A stretch of 64,000 bases of DNA from Phaeobacter sp. QD34_24. GTDB lineage: Bacteria > Pseudomonadota > Alphaproteobacteria > Rhodobacterales > Rhodobacteraceae. The DNA lies in assembly GCF_028890115.1 (NCBI RefSeq), contig NZ_JARCJD010000001.1, positions 248,001-312,000 on the forward strand. The letters run 5' to 3'. The notes under the pieces are model-generated. The model was not told the DNA's origin. It saw only the letters and a program-made list of their open reading frames with translations, and ran no database searches. A program made the translations under genes and the position numbers. How positions within the stretch are numbered: position 1 is the stretch's first letter; every line of letters starts with the position of its first letter. Positions 57,442-64,000 of the stretch are shown here, in pieces.

Positions 57442-58581
57442 TCAGCGCTTGAAGTTGGCCGCCACGAAGGGCAGCGATGCAACGGTGACGGGCACGCGCT
57501 TGCCGCGCAGCTCGCCGTAGATTTCTGTGCCGGGTGCCGCCAGATCAGATGGCACATAGCCCATGGCAACAGGGCCGCCCACGGTGGGGCCAAAGCCGCC
57601 CGAGGTAATCTTGCCAATGGGGTCACCGCCCTCGGCAGCGGCGAACAACTCAACGCCCTCGCGCATGGGGGCGCGGCCCTCGGGGCTCAGGCCGACGCGG
57701 CGCTGGCTGGGGCCATCGGCCATCTCGGCAAAGACATGCGCCGCCCCCGGAAAGCCGCCTTCGCGGTCGCCACCGGCACGGCGCACCTTCTGGATCGCCC
57801 AGGTGAGCGAGGCCGCAGCGGGGCGGGTTTCAGCATCGATATCGTGGCCATAAAGGCAAAGCCCGCCTTCCAGACGCAGGGAATCGCGCGCACCCAGGCC
57901 GATGGGTTCCACATCCTCATGCGCCAGCAGGCGGCGGGCAAAGGCCTCGGCCTGGTCCGCAGGCACGGAAATCTCGTAGCCATCCTCGCCGGTGTAGCCC
58001 GAGCGGGAGACCCAGATCTCCACACCCTCTGCGTCCAAGGTGGCCACATCCATGAATGTCATATCACCCGCGGCGGGAACGATGGAGGACAAGACCGCCT
58101 CGGCCGCAGGGCCTTGCAAGGCCAGAAGTGCGCGATCCGTCACCGGGGTCACGGTGACCGCAGGCTCAAGCGCGGCCTTCATGCGGGCGATGTCGGCCTC
58201 CTTGCAGGCGGCATTCACCACCACGAACAGATGATCGCCGCGATTGGCAAACATCAGGTCATCCTCGATGCCGCCCTGATCGTTGGTGAACAGACCATAG
58301 CGCTGGCGGCCCTCCTTCAGGCCCAGCACATCCATCGGCACCAGCGTCTCGAACGCCTCGGCCACCGCCTGGTAGCCGCCTGCGCGCAGGATCACCTGCC
58401 CCATGTGGCTGACATCAAACAGGCCCGCCTTTGCGCGGGTGTGCTTGTGCTCCCCCATGATGCCCATGGGGTATTGCACCGGCATCAGATAGCCCGCAAA
58501 GGGAACCATCTTGCCGCCAAGCTCTTCATGCAGGGCAAAAAGAGGCGTCTTCTTCAATTCAGACGTGGTTTCGTCAGACAT
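57442..58581 (-). CDS. gcvT: Glycine cleavage system T protein (aminomethyltransferase)
   Basis: A 379-residue folate-dependent aminomethyltransferase that moves the one-carbon unit from GcvH to THF. Motifs include LKKTPLFALHEELGGKMVPFAGY, GLFDVSHMGQ, and WVSRSGYTGEDGYEI. ATG 58581 is the family start; a frame to 58602 exists. First gene of the operon, directly behind the riboswitch. Confidence 0.97.
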   Translation of the reverse strand: MSDETTSELKKTPLFALHEELGGKMVPFAGYLMPVQYPMGIMGEHKHTRAKAGLFDVSHMGQVILRAGGYQAVAEAFETLVPMDVLGLKEGRQRYGLFTNDQGGIEDDLMFANRGDHLFVVVNAACKEADIARMKAALEPAVTVTPVTDRALLALQGPAAEAVLSSIVPAAGDMTFMDVATLDAEGVEIWVSRSGYTGEDGYEISVPADQAEAFARRLLAHEDVEPIGLGARDSLRLEGGLCLYGHDIDAETRPAAASLTWAIQKVRRAGGDREGGFPGAAHVFAEMADGPSQRRVGLSPEGRAPMREGVELFAAAEGGDPIGKITSGGFGPTVGGPVAMGYVPSDLAAPGTEIYGELRGKRVPVTVASLPFVAANFKR

Positions 58582-58672
58582 GCGCGTCCGTCCCGTTATC
58601 ACGGCCGGTCCGATCCATCTGCGCGAATGGGTCCGGCATCCAAGTTTCGCGCAGATTTTGCCTGCACACTTC

Positions 58673-58853
58673 GATGCCCCCTCTGTCCTTGTTGCCTGAG
58701 ATCGCTATCCCTTCGGCGCCCCGGCATGTGGCCGGGATCTCTCCAGAGTTCACTGCGCAGGCGGTCCTTTGGGCCTGAGAGTTTCCGGGGCGGTTGCTCC
58801 TTCGGCACCGGTTTGGAGCAGCTCGATTCTGCCCCGCTGCGGTTCTCCCGTCT
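58673..58853 (-). promoter_or_regulatory. Tandem glycine riboswitch of gcvT-gcvH-gcvP
   Basis: Read on the minus strand, two consecutive aptamers show the conserved parts of the glycine riboswitch. Aptamer 1 has GGGAGAACC, GCCGAAGGAGCAACCGCC, ACTCTCAGGCCCAAAGGACCGC. Aptamer 2 has CTGGAGAGATC, GCGCCGAAGGGATAGCGAT, CTCAGGCAACAAGGACAG. The tandem arrangement lies about 90 bases ahead of the gcvT start. Glycine binding should switch on the operon. An intrinsic terminator or anti-terminator was not identified. Confidence 0.93.
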
Positions 58854-59106
58854 GCGCGCGGCGACCCTAGCAGCGCGCCGCCCCCCGTTCAAGACGCAAA
58901 CAGGGCCAAAGAGGTCGCTTCTGCGTGATCGAAGCCCACACCACAGCAAGCAAGCCCACAGATCGCAGGCGCGCCTTTCTGGTGACGTGAGGTTCCGCAG
59001 CGTTGGCCTGGGTTTTTGAGACAGGCAGGGCCAAGATCCCTTGACAAAGTACGGTTAGCGAACTCAGATCCCGAAATCCGCACACATTCAGTACCGTTAC
59101 CAGTTT

Positions 59107-59124
59107 CGTGTCAATGAGGACACG
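59107..59124. promoter_or_regulatory. Inverted repeat upstream of the IclR gene
   Basis: A perfect 6-bp inverted repeat CGTGTC/GACACG with a six-base spacer, 30 bases before the IclR start. A candidate autoregulatory operator, inferred from symmetry and position. Confidence 0.35.
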
Positions 59125-59154
59125 TCGTATTCACGAATAGATTTGGACCCGCGC

Positions 59155-59931
59155 ATGCACAAACCTCCTCAAGATCGAAACATTTCATCGAGTTTTGCCA
59201 AAGGCTTGGCGGTCATGGCGGTGTTTGATGCAGAAACGCCGAGCCTCACCCTGGCAGAGATTGCCCGGCGCAGCGGGCAAGACAGGGCCACCGCGCGGCG
59301 CGGTGCGCTGACGCTGGTGCAGGCCGGATATCTACGTCAGGATGGCCGCATGCTGTCGCTCACCCCGCGCGTGCTGGCGCTTGCCGGGGGCTTTCTGCAG
59401 GCCAATCAATTTGGCCGCCGCGTGCAGCCCCTTCTCAACCAACATGCCCATGCCCTGGGCCTGGGGATCACCCTTTGCATCCTGGATCAGGGACGGGTGC
59501 TGGTCCTGGCACAATCCACCGTGGATCAGGGTCCGGTGACCTATGGTTTCACTGCGGGCTCCCATATCCCGCTGCTGCACACCAGCCTTGGCCGCATGCT
59601 GCTGGCCTGCCTTCCGGAAGAAGAGGTGAAGGAACGACTGGCCCAGGCCGAGATCCCACGCCACACGGAACAGTCGCTCACCCAGGCCGATGACATCCTC
59701 GAACAGGTCAATCTTGCCCGTCGCCAGGGCTGGTCTTTCACCGACAGCGAATTCGAACCGGGCATTCTGGGGGTAGCGGTGCCGGTCTCCGCTCCGGGCG
59801 GCACCCCGATCGTGGTCGGCGCCTCGATCCCGCGCGGCCAAAGCCTGGCGCATGATACCGAAGACCTGCTGCGTGGCCTGCAGGTCTGCGCCGCCGATCT
59901 GCGTCAGTCCAAGGCGGTCGACTGCCTGTAA
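59155..59931 (+). CDS. IclR family transcriptional regulator
   Basis: A 258-residue regulator. The N-terminal winged helix reads LTLAEIARRSGQDRATARRGALTLVQAGYL. The C-terminal GAF-like ligand domain has HTSLGRMLLACLPEEE and EPGILGVAVPVSAPGG, typical of the PcaR/PobR/AllR group. The start is ATG 59155; a TTG at 59143 would add four residues. It precedes the ureidoglycine aminohydrolase gene by about 200 bases in the same direction, so a role in purine and ureide control is likely but not proven. Confidence 0.92.
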   Translation: MHKPPQDRNISSSFAKGLAVMAVFDAETPSLTLAEIARRSGQDRATARRGALTLVQAGYLRQDGRMLSLTPRVLALAGGFLQANQFGRRVQPLLNQHAHALGLGITLCILDQGRVLVLAQSTVDQGPVTYGFTAGSHIPLLHTSLGRMLLACLPEEEVKERLAQAEIPRHTEQSLTQADDILEQVNLARRQGWSFTDSEFEPGILGVAVPVSAPGGTPIVVGASIPRGQSLAHDTEDLLRGLQVCAADLRQSKAVDCL

Positions 59932-60137
59932 GGGACGTCACCGCCCCGCCAGCCCGGCGATATTCAAATAAACACGAAGGTTCTTTTCGCTGTCTTGCAC
60001 CTTGGAGACCGGCTGCTGCGGACCCATAGTCAGCCCGTCACCAGGAGCCCCGAGCGGTGCCACAACACCAGGCAAAACCGCGCCGGATGAGAGCGTCTCC
60101 CGGGCTCGCGCAAGAGAAAACAAGAGGTATCAGGCCG

Positions 60138-60968
60138 ATGACAGAGCGTCGCTATTTCACTCCGACCGGCGGCCATCCCGGTCAGGATCAACTGCTGACC
60201 GGGCGTGCGGTATTCACCGAGGCCTATGCCGTCATCCCGAAGGGCACGATGCAGGACATCGTCACCTCGGTGCTGCCAGGCTGGCAGGGTATGCGCATGT
60301 GGGTTATCGCCCGGCCGCTCAGCGGATTTGCCGAAACCTTTTCGCAGTATATCGTTGAACTGCAGCCGGGTGGCGGCTCTGACACCCCGGAAACCGATCC
60401 AGCGGCACAGGGGAGCATTTTCGTCACCGCCGGACAGGTGGAACTGACCATGGACGGCACCGCCCATATCCTGCAGGAAGGCGGCTTTGCCTATGTGCCG
60501 CCAGGCAGCAACTGGTCCCTGCGCAACACGACCGAGGCATTGGCCTCCTTCCATTGGATCCGTAAACAGTGGCAACCCGCGCCGGGCATCGACACACCCG
60601 CCTTTTTTACCGTGAACGAAAAGGACCTTGCTCCCAATATGATGCCCGGTACCGACGGGCGCTGGGGCACCACCCGCTTCATGGATCCCGAGGATCTGTC
60701 GCATGACATGCATGTCACCATCGTCACCTTTGAGCCCGGCGGCACCATCCCCTTTGCCGAAACCCATGTGATGGAGCACGGGTTGTTTGTGCTGGAAGGC
60801 AAGGCGGTCTACCGCCTGAACCAGGATTGGGTCGAGGTGGAGGCCGGCGATTTCATGTGGCTGCGAGCCTTCTGCCCGCAGGCCTGCTATGCGGGCGGGC
60901 CGGGCCGCTTCCGCTATCTCCTGTACAAGGACGTGAACCGGCATATGCCACTGGCGCCGCAGCGCTGA
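60138..60968 (+). CDS. allE: (S)-ureidoglycine aminohydrolase
   Basis: A 276-residue bicupin that releases ammonia from (S)-ureidoglycine in allantoin degradation. The second cupin carries the metal site in ETHVMEHGLFVLEGKA (glutamate and histidines), and LPGWQGMRMWVIARPLSG is family-specific. Start at 60138; the longer frame to 60057 does not match. Regulator upstream (IclR) and permease downstream fit a purine-degradation context. Other allantoin genes are not in the window. Confidence 0.93.
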   Translation: MTERRYFTPTGGHPGQDQLLTGRAVFTEAYAVIPKGTMQDIVTSVLPGWQGMRMWVIARPLSGFAETFSQYIVELQPGGGSDTPETDPAAQGSIFVTAGQVELTMDGTAHILQEGGFAYVPPGSNWSLRNTTEALASFHWIRKQWQPAPGIDTPAFFTVNEKDLAPNMMPGTDGRWGTTRFMDPEDLSHDMHVTIVTFEPGGTIPFAETHVMEHGLFVLEGKAVYRLNQDWVEVEAGDFMWLRAFCPQACYAGGPGRFRYLLYKDVNRHMPLAPQR

Positions 60969-61077
60969 GGGGCATCACTATTTTTTCGCAGCGGTCTTGC
61001 CTTTCCTCCTCCATTGCCTCTCTAGATTGGCGGCATATTCAGTTTCAGAGGACGGCATTTGAGCCGGAGACAAGACC

Positions 61078-62094
61078 ATGAAGATCGCGATCAACGGATT
61101 TGGCCGTATCGGCCGCGCCATCCTGCGCCAGATCCTCATGCAGCCAGGGCATGAGGATATCGAGGTTCTGCGCATAAACGATATCGCGCCGCTCGATCTT
61201 TGTGCCTACCTGCTGCAATACGACAGCACCTACGGCCCCCTGCCCGGCACAGTGGAAACCGACGCGGTGAAAACCGGTACAGGGGCAACCGGTACCGGCA
61301 GCCTGCGCGTGATGGGGCGGGAAATCCCCGTCAGCCAATGCGCGGATCTGACCGAGGTGGATCTCTCTGGCGTCGACGTGGTGCTGGAATGCACAGGTAT
61401 CGCACGCACATCGGACGTGGCACAGCGCGGGTTGGAGGCCGGGGCGCGCAAGGTGCTGATCTCCGGCCCTTCTCCGGCGGCGGAACGCACCATCGTGCTG
61501 GGCGCCAACGAAGACAGCCTGGGCGCCGCCCGGGTCGTCTCCAACGCCTCCTGCACCACCAATGCGCTGGCGCCGCTGGTCAAGCTGCTGGATGGGATCG
61601 GGGGGATCGAAACGGCCCATATGACCACGATCCACTGCTACACCAACTCCCAGCCGCTGGTGGATGCGCCGCGCGGGGATTTCGCCCGCTCGCGCGCAGC
61701 CGCCATGTCGATGGTGCCGACCACGACCTCGGCCATGCATCTGATCGACGAGGTGCTGCCGCATCTGCAAGGGCGCATCAGCGGCGCTGCGGTACGGGTT
61801 CCCACCGCCAGCGTCTCGGCGGTGGACCTGATCGCGCAACTCAAAGCCCCACTTTGCGAGGAAACGCTGCTGGCACGCCTGAAAGAAGCGGTCAGCCATT
61901 GCCCGCAACTGGGTTGGACCGACCTGCCGCTGGTCTCCTCCGATCTGCGCGCGCGCCCTGAATCCCTGGTCCTGGCCGCGCCCGAAACGCGCATCTGCGG
62001 AGAGCGCCAGATCCGCCTCTTTGGCTGGTACGACAATGAGTGGGGATTCTCTGCCCGCATGCTGGATGTGGCCCGCCTGATGGCTGCGACCTGA
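61078..62094 (+). CDS. Glyceraldehyde-3-phosphate dehydrogenase paralogue
   Basis: A 338-residue GAPDH-family enzyme. NAD-binding INGFGRIGRAIL opens the protein, the catalytic cysteine is in SNASCTTNALAP (about 159), the histidine in MTTIHCYTNSQ, and WYDNEWGFSARMLDVA closes it. The substrate loop reads PTTTSAMHLIDEVLP where the common form is PTSTGAAKAV, and the protein has diverged widely from housekeeping Gap. It may be an accessory GAPDH or an erythrose-4-phosphate dehydrogenase; sequence does not decide. It lies alone between allE and the permease. Confidence 0.85.
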   Translation: MKIAINGFGRIGRAILRQILMQPGHEDIEVLRINDIAPLDLCAYLLQYDSTYGPLPGTVETDAVKTGTGATGTGSLRVMGREIPVSQCADLTEVDLSGVDVVLECTGIARTSDVAQRGLEAGARKVLISGPSPAAERTIVLGANEDSLGAARVVSNASCTTNALAPLVKLLDGIGGIETAHMTTIHCYTNSQPLVDAPRGDFARSRAAAMSMVPTTTSAMHLIDEVLPHLQGRISGAAVRVPTASVSAVDLIAQLKAPLCEETLLARLKEAVSHCPQLGWTDLPLVSSDLRARPESLVLAAPETRICGERQIRLFGWYDNEWGFSARMLDVARLMAAT

Positions 62095-62460
62095 CAGCGG
62101 CACCTCACCGGGCGAACTCCCGCCCGCGACAGAGGCGCCTTCTGCGAAGCCCCCTCGCCACGATTGGGCCTGGCACCGCGCAAGCGCGGTGCGCTCGCGT
62201 CCATTCCCGAGCTTGATTTCCGGGTCCAAGGTCTGGTTTCGGGGTCAAGGGCAGCAGAGCTGCCGCGCCCTGGCGCGGTTCACCCTTGAGGCCGACACCA
62301 GGCCGATAGGCTGGCACCGGTGGCTGAAGGCAGACCTGCCCTTCAGCCACCTCTCAGCAAAAAGAAAAGCGCCGCGCGATAGCGCGGCGCCGGGCCCAAC
62401 TGGGCCAGATCATCTGTGATGATCGCAGGACAGGCGGGAGCCGCCTGCCCAGGATCGCGG
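62095..62460. other. Intergenic region rich in inverted repeats
   Basis: A 366-base gap between convergent genes, with no supported gene. It holds several hairpins: a perfect 9-bp repeat GCACCGCGC/GCGCGGTGC with a two-base loop (62173-62192), a CGCGCC/GCGCG element near 62268, and a terminator at 62355-62390. Confidence 0.6.
62355..62390 (-). terminator. Intrinsic terminator of the permease gene
   Basis: A perfect 9-bp stem GCGCCGCGC/GCGCGGCGC (62369-62377 and 62382-62390) with loop GATA. On the minus strand it is followed by TTTTCTTTTT. It lies about 70 bases past the permease stop. Confidence 0.8.
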
Positions 62461-63888
62461 TCATTTGCCGCCAAGGCTGCCCTGCCCCTGACCGGACATG
62501 CCACCCGAGACTTCCTCGGTCGCGCTGCCCGGCAGTTCCTCGGGCAAGACAAGGTTCAACACGATGGCAATCACCGCTGCAGGCAGCAAGCCGCTGGTCA
62601 TCAGGATCCGCAGCGTGTTGGGCAGGTACTGCACCGCACCAGGCTCCAGCTGCAGGCCCAGCCCCACCGACAGGGCGATTGCAAAGATCACCATGTTGCG
62701 CCGGTTCCAATCCACATCGGAGAGCATCGAGATACCCGCCGCAACAACCATGCCGAACATCACGATGACACCGCCGCCCAGAACCTCGATCGGGATGGTG
62801 CGGATGATGGCCCCCACCTTGGGCACCAGACCGCAGATGATCAGGAAGATCGCACCGCAGGTCACCACATGGCGGCTCATCACCCCGGTCATGGCAATCA
62901 GACCCACGTTCTGGCTGAAGGAAGTATTTGGCAGACCGCCAAAGATCCCCGCAATCGCCGTGCCAAAACCATCGGCATAGGTCGCCCCGGCAATCTCCTT
63001 GTCGGTAGCTTCACGCCCGGCGCCGCCACGGGTGATGCCGCTTACGTCGCCAACGGTCTCCACCGCCGAAACAAAGGCCATCAGGCAAAAGCCGATAATG
63101 GCGGCAAAGGAGAACTCGAAGCCGTATTTGAACGGCACCGGCAGGGCGAAACCGGCGGCGCGCGACCAGCTGGTGCCAATCGCCTCAAAGCTCACCATGC
63201 CCACCATCAGCGCGTAGATATAGCCGATGATCAGCCCCAGCAGCACCGCCGAAACCGACAGCATGCCACGGGCGAAGAACTTGAGCCCCAGGGTCGCCAC
63301 GATCACGACCAGCGCCGCCGACCAGTTCAGGAGCGAGCCATATTCCGGCTTGCCGATGGCAGGCACACCGCCTGCGGCGTATTGGATCCCCACCTTCACC
63401 AGCGCCAGCCCGATCATGGTCACCACCAGCCCCGTCACAAGGGGCGGCAGGGCAAAGCGTATCTTGCCGATGAACAGACCCAGGGCCGCATGGAACAGCC
63501 CGCCAATCAGCACACCCCCATAAAGCGCGCCCAGCGCATCGACGCCTTTTCCGGCCACCAGCGGGATCATGATCGGCAGAAAGGCAAAACTGGTGCCCTG
63601 CACGATTGGCAGCGCCGCGCCGACCGGCCCCAGGGTGATGGTTTGCAGCAGGGTTGCCACCCCGGCAAACAGCATCGACATCTGGATCATGTACAGAAGC
63701 TCCGGAAAATCCGGAGAGTTGGAACCAAAACCAAAGCCAGCAGCCCCCGCCACGATGATCGCCGGGGTCACGTTGGATACAAACATCGCAAGCACATGCT
63801 GGATCCCCAGCGGTACCGCCTTCGCGAGCGGCGGTGTGTAATTCGGATCGCGCAGCTCTGCCGCCGTTCCGATGGAACCATCTGCCAT
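62461..63888 (-). CDS. Nucleobase:cation symporter-2 (xanthine/uracil permease family)
   Basis: A permease of about 475 residues with roughly 12-14 transmembrane helices. The NCS2 signature QNVGLIAMTGV is present in a late segment (GGLPNTSFSQNVGLIAMTG), as is the internal IVQGTSFAFLPIM. Several in-frame starts exist. I use the ATG at 63888 (MADGSIG), nine bases after an AGAGGG motif; starts at 63894, 63897 or a TTG at 63930 are possible. The neighbours (ureidoglycine aminohydrolase, IclR) favour xanthine or uric acid as substrate over uracil. Confidence 0.93.
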   Translation of the reverse strand: MADGSIGTAAELRDPNYTPPLAKAVPLGIQHVLAMFVSNVTPAIIVAGAAGFGFGSNSPDFPELLYMIQMSMLFAGVATLLQTITLGPVGAALPIVQGTSFAFLPIMIPLVAGKGVDALGALYGGVLIGGLFHAALGLFIGKIRFALPPLVTGLVVTMIGLALVKVGIQYAAGGVPAIGKPEYGSLLNWSAALVVIVATLGLKFFARGMLSVSAVLLGLIIGYIYALMVGMVSFEAIGTSWSRAAGFALPVPFKYGFEFSFAAIIGFCLMAFVSAVETVGDVSGITRGGAGREATDKEIAGATYADGFGTAIAGIFGGLPNTSFSQNVGLIAMTGVMSRHVVTCGAIFLIICGLVPKVGAIIRTIPIEVLGGGVIVMFGMVVAAGISMLSDVDWNRRNMVIFAIALSVGLGLQLEPGAVQYLPNTLRILMTSGLLPAAVIAIVLNLVLPEELPGSATEEVSGGMSGQGQGSLGGK

Positions 63889-64000
63889 TTTCATCATCCC
63901 TCTACTGTTGAGTGTATTGGCTTTGTTCAAATTTCCGCCTCTTGCGCGGGCGGATTGACAAAAGACAAGGCGCCCGTCACGGGCGCCTCACCTCATATGG

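Noticed and set aside
1-64000. CRISPR arrays, insertion sequences, prophage, toxin-antitoxin or defence clusters
   Set aside because: No regular spaced repeats, transposase, integrase, phage or known defence genes were seen on either strand. The RHH protein at 6172 lacks a toxin partner.

Overview
The window is a GC-rich, densely coded, chromosome-type segment. Gene content, best-matching families and a long list of alphaproteobacterial signatures point to Rhodobacteraceae, most likely the marine Roseobacter group. The signatures include the F-ATPase zeta subunit, alphaproteobacterial SspB next to fumC, a small PurQ with separate PurS, a split cobalamin-dependent methionine synthase, an RNase E with an acidic S1 insertion, and an acyl-CoA dehydrogenase of the large DmdC-like class. 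No insertion sequence, phage, integrase, CRISPR array or rRNA was seen. One tRNA (anticodon CAU) is present. Species cannot be fixed from the sequence.

Layout. 1-3 kb: two tandem SnoaL-like paralogues and a ChrA chromate transporter. 3-6.4 kb: sspB, a secreted hypothetical protein, fumC and two small proteins. 6.4-10.6 kb: a cytochrome P450 overlapping a membrane alpha/beta hydrolase, then ccdA divergent from a TusA-like protein, and a DUF4440-type protein. 10.7-19.2 kb (minus strand): RNase E, then purC-purS-purQ followed by dctB-dctD. 19.5-26.4 kb: ATPase zeta subunit, an MprF-like protein, and a methionine/B12 group (homocysteine methyltransferase, corrinoid protein, DUF1638 protein) with a PA0069-type radical SAM protein, then sufE. 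26.5-34.4 kb: lipoprotein, rnd, purN-purM, tRNA, a secreted 5'-nucleotidase, DUF952, DUF1330, pyrD and an ArsC-like protein. 34.4-36.7 kb: MATE pump and two hotdog thioesterases.

36.8-45.8 kb is a catabolic unit for acyl-CoA oxidation: two MerR-type regulators, two acyl-CoA dehydrogenases, a GST, a thiolase, a cupin and a FadJ/FadB-type fusion. A cluster of CGTCA-type half-sites and a LiuR-like palindrome lie in front of it. 46-54 kb: a Hint protein, a sulfotransferase, a DMT exporter, an acyl-CoA synthetase, a DUF2892 protein, a peptidase-like membrane protein without HExxH, and a chemoreceptor gene broken by one in-frame TAA. 54-58.9 kb: gcvT-gcvH-gcvP under a tandem glycine riboswitch. 59-64 kb: IclR regulator, ureidoglycine aminohydrolase, GAPDH paralogue and a xanthine/uracil-type permease, suggesting purine and ureide catabolism.

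The most notable observations are the chemoreceptor nonsense codon exactly at a conserved lysine position, a DctD-type regulator lacking the sigma-54 contact loop (GAFTGA), the repeated operator-like motifs ahead of the acyl-CoA operon, and proteins that keep a fold but lose the catalytic motif (M48-like and Hint). No wholly new multi-gene defence or mobile system was found.
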